A stretch of DNA of 52,123 bases from CAG-791 sp963629395 (GCA_963629395.1 CAVGIV010000010.1:1-52123), one strand, 5' to 3'; counted from the stretch's first letter, positions 23,104 to 31,973 are shown. Made by a program: numbers and translations. Notes: generated by a model not told the origin, from the letters alone.

Positions 23104-24720
23104 ATGGAACTGGAATTCATCGGAGCAGCGCATGAGGTGACAGGGAGCTGTCATTACCTGCATGTGGGCGGGTACAGCATCTTGGTTGACTGCGGGATGG
23201 AGCAGGGGAGGAACCTGTTTGAAAATGTTCCGCTTCCGGTGACGCCGGCCAGCATCGATTATGTATTCGTAACGCACGCACATATTGATCATACCGGCAT
23301 GCTGCCAAGACTATATGCAGACGGTTTCCGCGGGCAGATCATCTGCACAGAGGCGACCAGGAATCTCTCGGATATCATGCTGCGGGACAGTGCGCATATT
23401 CAGACCCAGGAGGCGGAATACCGTAGTAAAAAGGCAGGGACCAGCAGCGGAAAGGAAGCAGAAAAGCCGCTGTACACCATGCAGGACACGATGAATGTGC
23501 TGCAGCTCTTCCATGCGTACCCTTATGATGCGATGGTTACGCTCTGCCCGGAAATCACCTTTCGCTTCACGGACATCGGACATCTTCTGGGATCTGCCAG
23601 TATTGAGCTGTGGCTGACGGAGCGAGGAGAGACAAGGAAGATCGTTTTTTCGGGAGATATCGGCAACAGGAATCAGCCGCTTCTAAGAGATCCGGCACCG
23701 ACGGCATCTGCGGATTACGTGGTGATGGAATCAACCTACGGCACAAGGCTCCATGAAAAGGTTAAAAGGGATCATCTGGAGCAGCTCACCGAGGTCATCC
23801 GCACGACCCTTTCCGCCGGAGGCAACGTTGTCATTCCGGCCTTTGCAGTCGGAAGGACACAGGTTATGATGTACTTCATCCGCAAGATGAAGGCAGAAGG
23901 CCGGATGCCGGAGAATCCGGATTTTCCGGTATATGTGGATTCTCCGATGGCAGTGGAGGCCGTGGGCGTCTTTGAACAAAATGAACGGGCCTGTTACGAT
24001 GAAGAGGCACAGGAGATTCTAAGGCGAGGCGAGAATCCTCTCGCCTTTCCGGGACTTCATCTGGCGCTGACAACCCAGGAGTCTATGGCCATCAATGACG
24101 ATGAGGAGCCGAAGGTCATCTTAAGTGCCTCCGGCATGTGTGATGCCGGGCGCATTCGTCATCACATTAAGCACAACATAGAAAATCCGGCATCTGCCAT
24201 TCTCTTTGTCGGCTATCAAAGCGAGGGTACGCTCGGGCAGCGCCTTCTGGATGGAGCCGAAAAGGTGAAGCTGTTCGGAAAGGAATACCAGGTGCGGGCG
24301 AAAATCCTGCAGATGGATGGCTTCTCCGGGCACGCAGATAAGGACGGACTGCTGGAATGGATAGGCGGCTTTACGGAAAAGCCAAGGCAGGTTTTCGTGG
24401 TACACGGAGACGATGAGACTGCGTCGGCCTTTGCAGACTGTCTTGCCAATGAGCAGGGCATCAAGGCAATGGCACCGTATTCCGGAACCAAGTATGACCT
24501 GATCAAAGGGGCGTTCATCCGGATTGCCAAGCCTCGCCCTATTGCAGGAAAGACGGGAGGGAAGGTACAGACTGCCTCCGGCTCCTATACCAAGCTGAAA
24601 ATCGCGGCAGGCCGTCTTGCCAATGTAGTGGACAAGGCAGGGGGACTTCCCAACAAGGAGCTGGACGCCTTCACGAAGGAGCTCAATGACCTTTGCAGGC
24701 GGTACGGGATCGTGAAGTGA
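23104..24720 (+). CDS. MBL-fold beta-CASP RNase-like protein
   Basis: This 538-residue cytoplasmic protein has a metallo-beta-lactamase fold with a beta-CASP insertion and C-terminal RNA-specificity region, the family of CPSF-73-like and bacterial RNases. Metal ligands: THAHIDHTGMLP near residues 59-70, GHLLGSA with the His near 160, and FSGDIGN with the Asp near 185. Beta-CASP motifs: STYGTRLH, VVIPAFAVGRTQ, SASGMCDAGRI, and SGHADKDGL near 410. It is distinct from RNase J in lacking that family's extended C-terminal domain. ATG 23104 follows AAAGGGGGCAGG. The RNA target is unknown. Confidence 0.88.
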   Translation: MELEFIGAAHEVTGSCHYLHVGGYSILVDCGMEQGRNLFENVPLPVTPASIDYVFVTHAHIDHTGMLPRLYADGFRGQIICTEATRNLSDIMLRDSAHIQTQEAEYRSKKAGTSSGKEAEKPLYTMQDTMNVLQLFHAYPYDAMVTLCPEITFRFTDIGHLLGSASIELWLTERGETRKIVFSGDIGNRNQPLLRDPAPTASADYVVMESTYGTRLHEKVKRDHLEQLTEVIRTTLSAGGNVVIPAFAVGRTQVMMYFIRKMKAEGRMPENPDFPVYVDSPMAVEAVGVFEQNERACYDEEAQEILRRGENPLAFPGLHLALTTQESMAINDDEEPKVILSASGMCDAGRIRHHIKHNIENPASAILFVGYQSEGTLGQRLLDGAEKVKLFGKEYQVRAKILQMDGFSGHADKDGLLEWIGGFTEKPRQVFVVHGDDETASAFADCLANEQGIKAMAPYSGTKYDLIKGAFIRIAKPRPIAGKTGGKVQTASGSYTKLKIAAGRLANVVDKAGGLPNKELDAFTKELNDLCRRYGIVK

Positions 24721-24757
24721 GGCCTGTTTCCACTTGTCATGCTTATTTCATTCGTAC

Positions 24758-24948
24758 GCGACGGGTCCTGGCGGAGGTGTCCGGTTCGGGGACGCCACGC
24801 TGACTTCGTCAGCTACGAGATGGCCTTACGGCCACTCGGCAAAAGCACTCCCCTGCGGCCTAGCGGTGCTAAGCTCGCATAGGACGCTCGCAAGCACCGA
24901 GGTCCTCGGAAGGCCCTGAACCTGGACATCCATCCGCCACCCTGTCGC
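24758..24948 (+). repeat. Family E hairpin element, copy E1 (191 bp)
   Basis: Runs from GCGACGGGTCCTGGCGG to CCGCCACCCTGTCGC and is present inverted at 31739-31883. Shared blocks include GCACCGAGGTCCTCGGAAGG and CTAGCGGTGCTAAGCTCGC. The two arms (TGGCGGAGGTGTCC and GGACATCCATCCGCCA) pair, so the element folds on itself. E1 has an extra segment of about 45 bp (24801-24850) with hairpins CTGAC-TTCG-GTCAG-like and GGCC-TTAC-GGCC. It fills the space between the beta-CASP gene and thyA. Confidence 0.85.
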
Positions 24949-24978
24949 TGATAATACTTAACCCCGCAGGAGAAGACT

Positions 24979-25965
24979 ATGGCACTGATTGACGAGAATT
25001 TTATCAGCATGTGCAGTGATATCATTGCAAACGGCACAACAACCGAAGGACAAAGGGTTCGGCCGCATTGGCCGGACGGAACGCCGGCGTACACCATTAA
25101 GAAGTTCGGCGTGGTGACGCGATATGATCTGTCGAAGGAATTTCCGGTTCTGACGCTTCGCCGGACACCGGTAAAAAGCGCTCTGGACGAGCTTTTGTGG
25201 ATCTGGCAGAAGAAATCCAACCGGATTGCCGACCTTCATTCCGGCGTCTGGGATGAATGGGCCGATGAAGAGGGAACCATCGGAAGAGCGTATGGGTACC
25301 AGATGGCCATCAAGCACTGCTACAAGGATATCACGGAGGAGGGGCTTCGCCATGCGTTTGGCAAGGATGCGGCGATTGTGCAGACCTCTTTGGCCGGCGA
25401 CCAGCTGATTCCGGATACCGAAGAAATGAAGCTGGCAAAGGCCGTGCAGGGGCCGGATGGAATCTGGTACATGGACCAGGTGGACCGCGTTATTTATGAT
25501 CTTAAGAACAATCCCTTCTCGCGCCGGATTCTGACCAGCATCTATACTTTCAGTGACCTGCACGCAATGAATCTGCATCCGTGCGCCTATAGCATGACAT
25601 TCAATGTTATCCAGAAAAAGGGTCATGACAAGCTGACATTAAACGGGATACTAAACCAGCGCTCCCAGGATATTCTGGCGGCCTTTGCCTGGAATGAATG
25701 GCAGTATGCGTGTCTTCTGGCGCTGCTGGCACAGGTTTGTGACATGGAGGCCGGCGAATTCGTGCATGTCATTGCAGACGCACACATTTATGACCGGCAC
25801 GTGGATGCTGTCAGGGAGCTCATGAGCCGGGAGCCGAAGCCTGCACCGAAGGTGTGGATTAATCCGGACATTCATGATTTTTATCAGTTCACAAGAGAGG
25901 ATGTAAGGCTCATCGATTACGAGGTAGCAGGCGGGCAGATAAAGGATATACCGATTGCTATCTGA
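24979..25965 (+). CDS. thyA: Thymidylate synthase ThyA
   Basis: This 328-residue enzyme methylates dUMP with methylene-tetrahydrofolate. The catalytic Cys lies in LHPCAYSM (about residue 197), where the classical motif is PPCH, so the His is replaced. QRSQDILAAFAWNEW keeps the QRS-D and Asn but also departs from the usual sequence. DAHIYDRHVDA and SREPKPAPKVWINP near the end are recognisable. The insert of about 60 residues in the small domain makes it longer than E. coli ThyA (264). ATG 24979 follows GCAGGAGAAG. With folA 1.7 kb downstream it forms the dTMP/folate cycle. Confidence 0.9.
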   Translation: MALIDENFISMCSDIIANGTTTEGQRVRPHWPDGTPAYTIKKFGVVTRYDLSKEFPVLTLRRTPVKSALDELLWIWQKKSNRIADLHSGVWDEWADEEGTIGRAYGYQMAIKHCYKDITEEGLRHAFGKDAAIVQTSLAGDQLIPDTEEMKLAKAVQGPDGIWYMDQVDRVIYDLKNNPFSRRILTSIYTFSDLHAMNLHPCAYSMTFNVIQKKGHDKLTLNGILNQRSQDILAAFAWNEWQYACLLALLAQVCDMEAGEFVHVIADAHIYDRHVDAVRELMSREPKPAPKVWINPDIHDFYQFTREDVRLIDYEVAGGQIKDIPIAI

Positions 25966-25995
25966 TGATACCGTGCAGCAAAAGGATCATAGCTT

Positions 25996-27621
25996 ATGCC
26001 GAATGTAACCGATTATGTGGCCTGGAGAGGGGACCTGACCTTCGAAGAAAGGCCGTTCAACGAAATCGACAATCTGGTTTTGTGTCAGATTGCCTACATT
26101 GATATGAGAAGCGTCTTTCCGGAGGGAGAGATCATCGCCGTGTCCGATGTCATTTCTGCTCTTCTGGAGCAGAATAAGCTCGAAACGCTGGTGGCAGACG
26201 GCGTGCAAAAGCGAAAGGAATATACGGAATTTGCGGCAGCGGTTGCTAAGTCCAAACGATTCGGACGGCTTTTGATGTCGAATTATGTAGATATTCTGGA
26301 TCAGGAGCAGCAAATCCAGTTTTCGGCGGTGACGTTCCGGCTGGATAAGAATACGGCCTTTGCCGCATTTCGCGGGACCGATGATACGCTGGTGGGCTGG
26401 AAGGAGGACTTTATGCTGTCCTTCGAACGGATTCCGGCGCAGGAGCAGGCACTTTCCTACCTAAGCAGCACAATGGATCCGTCATTGTTCTATTATATCG
26501 GAGGACACTCCAAGGGGGCCAATCTGGCTCTGTATGCGGCGTGCCTTCTCTCCGGGGAACAGCGAAAGAAGGTGCTGCATGTATATGCGAATGATGGTCC
26601 GGGGCTGTGTCCGGATGTGATGGATACGGATCTGATTCGAAAAGTGGATGCCATTACAACGAAAATCGTGCCGGAATACGATGTCATCGGGAAGATCTTC
26701 GAGATGCCGGTGACGGACAACCGGATTGTGAAGAGCAGCGGTATCGGCATTTTGCAGCACGGTATCCTTACCTGGCAGTTAAACGCAGACGGGCTTATTC
26801 TGGTGCCGGACAATGCGCCGGGCAGCATCTGGATCGGACAGGTCATGGACCAGTGGATCGGCAGCGTTTCCAACGTGGAGGACCGCAGAATTTTCATCGA
26901 CGATTTGTTTGAGACATTGAATGCTGGCGGAGTGGATACCTTTTATGAAATGACGGCTCTGGGACCGGAAGGGTTTGAACGGATACTGAGCACGGTGTCG
27001 AAGGTCAGCCCTGTTACGCTGGATGTGGCCAGCGCGCTGCCCGTTGCGGCGGTGACAGGACAGCCGGCGGATAAATCCTTTGCCAGGAAGGCAGCGGAGC
27101 TGTTCCGGGATTCCGTTCTGGTAAGAGCGTTTATTTTGCTCGGAGGCGGTGCCGGATGCATTCTGCTGCCGGGCGGGATGCTGCCGCTTACCATCGCCGT
27201 ACTGATGGCAGCCTTCGTGGCTTTGGAAATTGTCTATACTGTAAAACGGTTCCGGCAGCTAAAGGGTGATATGAAGGCCATGCAGGTGCAGACCTATATC
27301 TGTATGGCGAGCATTGCGGTCTATCTGATGATTCTCATCAAGGACAACGCGCTGATGCTGATCTCCAATGTGGTATTCGGACTGATTTTTCTGTTCCTTG
27401 CGTATCACATCACGGACCGGGCCAAGTCCATCAAGCGAAGGGACCGGCGCTGGTACTGGAGTGTCCTGGAGGCGGGTATTCTGACCGCGATGGGGGTGTT
27501 TATTTTGTTTGCTCCGGAGAGTACCATACAGACATTTACGTTTGCAGCAGGCATCGTGTTCGTGATCGACGGAATCGTCCATCTCGCAAGCGCAATACGG
27601 CAGAGAAGTACAGCCAGGTGA
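25996..27621 (+). CDS. Mbeg1-like lipase-fold protein with membrane domain
   Basis: This is a 541-residue protein. The N-terminal about 350 residues form an alpha/beta hydrolase of the Mbeg1-like (DUF2974) type: FRGTDDTLVGWKEDF near 116-130, nucleophile S172 in GGHSKGANLA, and an N-D-G-P loop (YANDGPGL) near 200. The C-terminal part has hydrophobic segments near residues 376-415, 434-475 and 490-528, giving about six TM helices with a DUF308-like look. It is probably a membrane-anchored esterase or lipase facing the cytoplasm. The substrate is unknown. The start is 30 bp after thyA, so the two are probably cotranscribed. Confidence 0.82.
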   Translation: MPNVTDYVAWRGDLTFEERPFNEIDNLVLCQIAYIDMRSVFPEGEIIAVSDVISALLEQNKLETLVADGVQKRKEYTEFAAAVAKSKRFGRLLMSNYVDILDQEQQIQFSAVTFRLDKNTAFAAFRGTDDTLVGWKEDFMLSFERIPAQEQALSYLSSTMDPSLFYYIGGHSKGANLALYAACLLSGEQRKKVLHVYANDGPGLCPDVMDTDLIRKVDAITTKIVPEYDVIGKIFEMPVTDNRIVKSSGIGILQHGILTWQLNADGLILVPDNAPGSIWIGQVMDQWIGSVSNVEDRRIFIDDLFETLNAGGVDTFYEMTALGPEGFERILSTVSKVSPVTLDVASALPVAAVTGQPADKSFARKAAELFRDSVLVRAFILLGGGAGCILLPGGMLPLTIAVLMAAFVALEIVYTVKRFRQLKGDMKAMQVQTYICMASIAVYLMILIKDNALMLISNVVFGLIFLFLAYHITDRAKSIKRRDRRWYWSVLEAGILTAMGVFILFAPESTIQTFTFAAGIVFVIDGIVHLASAIRQRSTAR

Positions 27622-27639
27622 CAGGGGACCGGTATCTTC

Positions 27640-27667
27640 GCTAGTTATTTAAAAATCGATGTACTAG
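27640..27667 (-). repeat. Isolated 28-bp end of family C (C2)
   Basis: Exact inverse of 22884-22911 in the C1 element. No second inverted end lies nearby, so it is a remnant or solo end. It lies 19 bp after the Mbeg1-like gene and 47 bp before folA. Confidence 0.85.
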
Positions 27668-27713
27668 GCCCCGTGGCACTTGGCGTTCGGATTGATAACG
27701 AAAGGAAATACAT

Positions 27714-28223
27714 ATGCAGGCAATTGTAGCAGTGGATCGTAACTGGGGAATCGGCAATAAAGGGAGTCTTCTGGTGAGCATACCGGGAGACCATAAGATG
27801 TTCCGGCAGGAGACGATGGGAAAGACTCTGATCTATGGACGAAAGACGCTGGAGACCTTTCCGATGGCAAGACCGCTGGATAAACGGAGAAATATCATTC
27901 TTTCTGCCAATCCGGGCTTTGCCGTGGATGGCGCAGAGGTGGTGCACAGCGTGGAGGAGCTTCTGGAGCTGCTTAAGGACGAGGATCCGGACGCACTGAT
28001 GGTCATCGGCGGCGCAACCGTATATAAGGAGCTTCTGCCCTATTGCACCACGGTGCATGTTACACAGATCGATTATGAATACGAGGCGGATGCCTTTTTC
28101 CCGAATCTGGAAAGAGATCCTGAATGGGAAGTGACGGCAGAGGGCGATGAGCAGACGTATTTCGATATTCCGTATACCTTCGTTCGGTATGAGAGAAAAG
28201 GCGGGAAAGGAGCGCATGCGTAA
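27714..28223 (+). CDS. folA: Dihydrofolate reductase
   Basis: This 169-residue enzyme regenerates tetrahydrofolate with NADPH. Motifs: AIVAVDRNWGIGNKGSLL near residues 3-20 (Met20-loop equivalent), Asp in IPGDHKMFRQET near 24-35, MGKTLIYGRKTLETFP near 35-50, VIGGATVYKELLPY near 98-111, and YEADAFFPNL near 127-136. Length is normal. ATG 27714 follows GAAAGGAAATACAT. The stop overlaps the start of the PrsA-like gene by 8 bp. Confidence 0.95.
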   Translation: MQAIVAVDRNWGIGNKGSLLVSIPGDHKMFRQETMGKTLIYGRKTLETFPMARPLDKRRNIILSANPGFAVDGAEVVHSVEELLELLKDEDPDALMVIGGATVYKELLPYCTTVHVTQIDYEYEADAFFPNLERDPEWEVTAEGDEQTYFDIPYTFVRYERKGGKGAHA

Positions 28224-29313
28224 AGGAGAGGAAGGCGGTAAGAGGCGCCGATTCGGACGAGAGCAGGGCTCCTTGCGGAAATCTCCGGTGCTGCTGGCCC
28301 TTGTGCTTTCTGCAATGCTGGGTCTGACCGGATGCGGACGCGTGGTTTTCGTGACAGGCCTGGATCTGGATGAGCTGTTTACCGTGGGGGATCAAAAGGG
28401 TTCCTGCCGGGAGCTGCGCGTGTATCTTCTGACTATGGAGAACCAGTACAAGGAAACCTATGGGGATGATGTATTCACGCGCACCGGCAATGAAACGCTG
28501 GAGGAGTCCTTAAAGGAGAATGCCTTAGAGCGACTGGTGAAGGTCAAGGCGTTAAACCAGATGGCAGCCGCCAAGGAAATGTCGCTGGAGGAGACGGAGA
28601 TTTCCAGTGCGGCGCAGAAGGCTGGGCAGTATATGGAATCCCTTACAGAGGCGGATTTGTCCTATCTGAAAATCAGCAGCAGCGACGCGCAGAATATGTT
28701 CCGGGAGTATGCACTGGCGGCGAAGATGGCGGAGCAGATGACAGCCGGCGTCTCCAGGGAGGTCAGTGACGATGAGGCCCGCACGGTGACGGTCCAGAGC
28801 ATACTGATCAAAACCTATACCACGGCAAGTGATGGGAGCAGGCGGGAATTTAACGATCAGGAGAAGGCAGCGGCAAAGGAAAAGGCCCAGGCGATCCGCC
28901 AGGAAATTCAGGACGGAATGGATAATCTCCTTGGCATCACCTTTGCAGAGTACATTGCAAAATATAACGAGGACAGCGCCAGTACCTACACGCTCTCCGG
29001 TACTGCAGCCGATACGGCCTTTGCGCAGGCAGCCTTCAACCAGCCGGTCGGCAGCATTTCGGATGTTGTGGAGACGGCGGATGGGTATCGCATCATCAAG
29101 CCCATTGCAACCTCTGATGAGACGCAGCTCGAGAGCAGCAAGGAGGCCATTCTGGAAGCCAGGCTTCAGACGGCGTATGAAACGGCCTATAACGAGAATG
29201 CAGAGCAGCTCGACTGTCAGCTCACGGAAAGCCGTTGGAGCCAGGTGAAGCTGTGCGAGGATCCGGAGGCGCTTTCGGACAATTTCTTTGCCCTGTGCGC
29301 AAGCGGTTCATAA
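28216..29313 (+). CDS. prsA: PrsA-like peptidyl-prolyl isomerase lipoprotein
   Basis: This 365-residue precursor has a basic N-terminus, then hydrophobic VLLALVLSAMLGLTGC with lipobox Cys40, so it is a lipoprotein on the outer face of the membrane. A SurA/PrsA-type helical N-domain (about 55-190) precedes a parvulin-like domain (about 195-315: VQSILIKTY, FAEYIAKYNEDSAS, FAQAAFNQPVGSISDVVETADGYRIIKPI). The family folds secreted proteins. The parvulin domain lacks several conserved positions (no clear FSxCPS motif), so catalysis is doubtful. ATG 28216 lies behind AAAGGAGCGC; longer in-frame starts overlap folA. Confidence 0.82.
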   Translation: MRKGEEGGKRRRFGREQGSLRKSPVLLALVLSAMLGLTGCGRVVFVTGLDLDELFTVGDQKGSCRELRVYLLTMENQYKETYGDDVFTRTGNETLEESLKENALERLVKVKALNQMAAAKEMSLEETEISSAAQKAGQYMESLTEADLSYLKISSSDAQNMFREYALAAKMAEQMTAGVSREVSDDEARTVTVQSILIKTYTTASDGSRREFNDQEKAAAKEKAQAIRQEIQDGMDNLLGITFAEYIAKYNEDSASTYTLSGTAADTAFAQAAFNQPVGSISDVVETADGYRIIKPIATSDETQLESSKEAILEARLQTAYETAYNENAEQLDCQLTESRWSQVKLCEDPEALSDNFFALCASGS

Positions 29314-29364
29314 AGTTTTAAGAAATGAAAAAACATTGTATTTAAAGGCTTTTTGATGATTTTG

Positions 29365-29391
29365 TTAGCACTCATGTCTAATGAGTGCTAA
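29365..29391. promoter_or_regulatory. CIRCE operator (HrcA site) for htpG
   Basis: TTAGCACTC, nine bases, GAGTGCTAA: a perfect match to the CIRCE consensus. It lies 160 bp before the htpG start and just upstream of a promoter-like pair. HrcA, encoded elsewhere, should repress htpG until heat or folding stress titrates GroEL. Confidence 0.93.
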
Positions 29392-29398
29392 TTTTTTA

Positions 29399-29427
29399 TT
29401 GACTTTGAATTCTGCGGCGACTAGACT
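29399..29427 (+). promoter_or_regulatory. Likely sigma-A promoter of htpG
   Basis: TTGACT (29399-29404), 17-bp spacer, TAGACT (29422-29427), starting 8 bp after CIRCE. This leaves a 5' leader of roughly 115 bases. I cannot exclude a second promoter overlapping CIRCE. Confidence 0.6.
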
Positions 29428-29551
29428 GACGTTTGTGAAAGCCTGGCGCATTGAAAGTACGCCGGTGCAAAAGCAGTGTCTTCCAAATGGATGCTGCGGG
29501 CAACGATTCAGAAAATCCCGGAGGGACCGGGTTATAGAAAGGAAGTATAGT

Positions 29552-31705
29552 ATGGCAGAAAAAGGACAGTTATCCATTAACAGTGAGAACATGTTCCCGA
29601 TCATTAAAAAGTGGCTCTACAGCGATCATGATATTTTCTATCGTGAGATCATTTCCAACGGATGCGACGCCATTACCAAGCTTAAAAAGCTGGAGATGAT
29701 GGGAGAGACAGAGCTTCCTGAGAACTGGAAGGCCAGGATCGATGTGGTTCTGGATACAGAGGCTAAGACCATTCAGATTACAGATAACGGTCTTGGCATG
29801 ACGGCGGATGAAGTAAAGGAATACATCAACAACATCGCCTTCTCCGGCGCCGAAGCCTTCATGAACAAATATAAGGACAAGGCCAACAGCGATCAGATCA
29901 TCGGACACTTCGGCCTTGGCTTTTATTCGGCCTTCATGGTATCGGACCTTGTCACCATCGACACACTTTCGTACCAGAAGGATGCAAAGCCTGTGCACTG
30001 GGAATGCGACGGCGGCAGCGAATTCACCATGGAGGAGTGCACAAGGAGCGAGGTTGGCACGACGATCACACTGCATCTGTCCGAGGATTGTGTGGAGTTT
30101 GCCAATTATTACCGCGCACGTGAGGTCATTGAAAAATACTGCGGCTTCATGCCGACCGAGATCTATCTGTCAGTAAAGGACACCAAGGACACGCAGATCA
30201 TTAAGGAGTCGGAGCGCCGCCCGGATGATGTGGTCATCGAGGTCATTGAGCCCAAGAAGGAAGAGAAAAAGGAGGAGGCTCCTGCGGCAGAAGAGAATGC
30301 GGATGCCGAGAACAAGGCAGAGAATGCTTCGGAGGAGAAGAAGGAAGAAGCACATGCCGAGAAGGAGCTCAAGATCAAAAAGCGTCCGGAGCTGATCAAT
30401 GATCCGAACCCTTTGTGGGCCAAGAACCCTAAAGACTGCACCGATGAGGAGTATAAGGAGTTTTACCGGAAGCTCTTCAATGACTACAAGGAGCCTTTGT
30501 TCTGGATCCATCTGAACATGGACTATCCGTTTAACCTTAAAGGCATCCTGTACTTCCCGAAGATCAATCTGGAGTATGAGTCGGCAGAGGGTGTTATCAA
30601 GCTGTACAACAACCAGGTGTTCATTGCAGACAACATTAAAGAGGTCATTCCGGAATTCCTGATGCTCCTTAAGGGTGTTATCGACTGCCCGGATCTGCCG
30701 CTGAATGTATCCAGAAGCGCACTGCAGAACGACGGCTTTGCAAGAAAGATTTCGGATTACATCACCAAGAAGGTGGCCGATAAGCTGGCCGGCATGTGCA
30801 AGACCGACAAGGACAATTACGACAAGTACTGGGATGATATCAGCCCCTTCATCAAGTACGGCTGCCTTAAGGATGACAAGTTCTGTGAGAAGATGACCGA
30901 CTACATCCTGTTCAAGGATCTGGACGGCAAGTATCTTACCCTGCCGGAGGCTCTGGAGGTCAACAAGGTTGATCCGGATGAGAAGGAAGGCGCTGTCGAT
31001 GAGAACGGCAACAAGGTAGAGGCAGAGGTCGTTGAAGACGAGAAGGCCGGAGACGATGCAGGCAAGGACGCTGCGGAAGAGAAAAAGGATCGGACGATCT
31101 ACTATGTCACCGATGAGCAGCAGCAGGGACAGTACATTCGGATGTTCCGCGAGAACAAGCTGCAGGCCTTTATCCTAAATGCCAATATTGATTCGCCGTT
31201 TATCCAGCAGCTTGAAATGAAGAATGAAGGCATCCATTTCGCCCGTATCGATGCCGGCGTGGATGAGGTTTTGAAGAGCTCGACCAGCGAAGAGGATGAG
31301 AAGGCTCTGGAGGAAAAGGGAAAGGAGCTGGAGAAGACCTTCCAGAAGGCGCTTGAGAATGACAAGCTGAAGGTATCGCTTCAGAATCTGAAGGAAAAGA
31401 GCGTGTCCTCGCTCCTGAAGGTGGATGAGCAGAGCCGCAGAATGCAGGATATGATGAAGATGTATTCCATGGGCGGCTCCGATATGGGACTGTTCGGTGC
31501 AGGCGAGGGACAGACACTGATCCTCAATGCCCAGCATCCGCTTGTGCAGTATGTGATGGAGCATGCGGAGGATGAGAAGGCCGCAACCGTGTGTGCACAG
31601 CTCTATGATCTTGCCAAGATCCAGAATGCTCCGCTGGCACCGGAGGAAATGACAAAGTTCGTGGCACGCAGCAATGACATTCTGATGCTCCTCACCGAGG
31701 CGTAA
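29552..31705 (+). CDS. htpG: HtpG (bacterial Hsp90) with two charged insertions
   Basis: This is a 717-residue ATP-dependent chaperone. N-domain ATP-site motifs: REIISNGCDAITKL, TDNGLGMTADEV and GHFGLGFYSAFMV. The middle domain has LNVSRSALQND with the catalytic-loop Arg, and the C-terminal dimerisation part follows. Two insertions absent from E. coli HtpG (624 residues) are visible: a Lys/Glu/Ala-rich linker between N and middle domains (about 229-282), resembling the charged linker of eukaryotic Hsp90, and a second acidic stretch (about 482-515). ATG 29552 follows GAAAGGAAGTATAGT; the open frame extends upstream but without support. CIRCE places it in the HrcA heat-shock regulon. Confidence 0.95.
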   Translation: MAEKGQLSINSENMFPIIKKWLYSDHDIFYREIISNGCDAITKLKKLEMMGETELPENWKARIDVVLDTEAKTIQITDNGLGMTADEVKEYINNIAFSGAEAFMNKYKDKANSDQIIGHFGLGFYSAFMVSDLVTIDTLSYQKDAKPVHWECDGGSEFTMEECTRSEVGTTITLHLSEDCVEFANYYRAREVIEKYCGFMPTEIYLSVKDTKDTQIIKESERRPDDVVIEVIEPKKEEKKEEAPAAEENADAENKAENASEEKKEEAHAEKELKIKKRPELINDPNPLWAKNPKDCTDEEYKEFYRKLFNDYKEPLFWIHLNMDYPFNLKGILYFPKINLEYESAEGVIKLYNNQVFIADNIKEVIPEFLMLLKGVIDCPDLPLNVSRSALQNDGFARKISDYITKKVADKLAGMCKTDKDNYDKYWDDISPFIKYGCLKDDKFCEKMTDYILFKDLDGKYLTLPEALEVNKVDPDEKEGAVDENGNKVEAEVVEDEKAGDDAGKDAAEEKKDRTIYYVTDEQQQGQYIRMFRENKLQAFILNANIDSPFIQQLEMKNEGIHFARIDAGVDEVLKSSTSEEDEKALEEKGKELEKTFQKALENDKLKVSLQNLKEKSVSSLLKVDEQSRRMQDMMKMYSMGGSDMGLFGAGEGQTLILNAQHPLVQYVMEHAEDEKAATVCAQLYDLAKIQNAPLAPEEMTKFVARSNDILMLLTEA

Positions 31706-31738
31706 GGTGTGGACCCGTCGCAGCACAGACGTTCCTTG

Positions 31739-31883
31739 GCGACAGGGTGGCGGATGAATGTCCAGCGTTCGGGGCCTTCCGAGGACCTCGGTGCTTGCGA
31801 GCGTCTTGTGCGAGCTTAGCACCGCTAGGCCGGAGGGGAGCGAGAGCGTCCCCGAACCGGACATCTCCGCCAGGACCCGTCGC
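31739..31883 (-). repeat. Family E hairpin element, copy E2 (145 bp, inverted)
   Basis: Inverse of E1 (24758-24948) lacking its extra internal segment, where GCTCTCGCTCCCCTCCGG stands instead. A 13-base sequence GGACCCGTCGCAG occurs at both 31711-31723 and 31873-31885, bracketing this copy as a direct repeat. It lies 33 bp after the htpG stop. Confidence 0.85.
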
Positions 31884-31895
31884 AGTAAAGTGCTC

Positions 31896-31931
31896 GAAAG
31901 GGGAAGAGACGAATTCGTCTCTTCCCCTTTC
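31896..31931. terminator. Perfect 36-bp palindrome between htpG and the DUF trio
   Basis: GAAAGGGGAAGAGACGAA is followed immediately by its exact reverse complement (18-bp arms, no loop, EcoRI site at the centre). As RNA it would be a strong hairpin that could end htpG transcription, but no run of Ts follows (CTGTGTT). It also covers the -35 region of the next promoter, so it could be an operator. Confidence 0.6.
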
Positions 31932-31942
31932 TGTGTTATAAT
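31914..31942 (+). promoter_or_regulatory. Probable promoter of the three-gene unit
   Basis: A consensus TATAAT stands at 31937-31942. The -35 position 17 bp upstream reads TTCGTC, which is poor and lies in the right arm of the 36-bp palindrome. An activator or the palindrome-binding factor may be needed. Confidence 0.5.
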
Positions 31943-31973
31943 GAACTCCATATGTGCACGGAGAGGAGAAGAC

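Noticed and set aside
24758..31883. Composite transposon bounded by family E
   Set aside because: No transposase gene lies inside, the cargo is housekeeping genes, and the copies differ internally; independent insertions explain it better.
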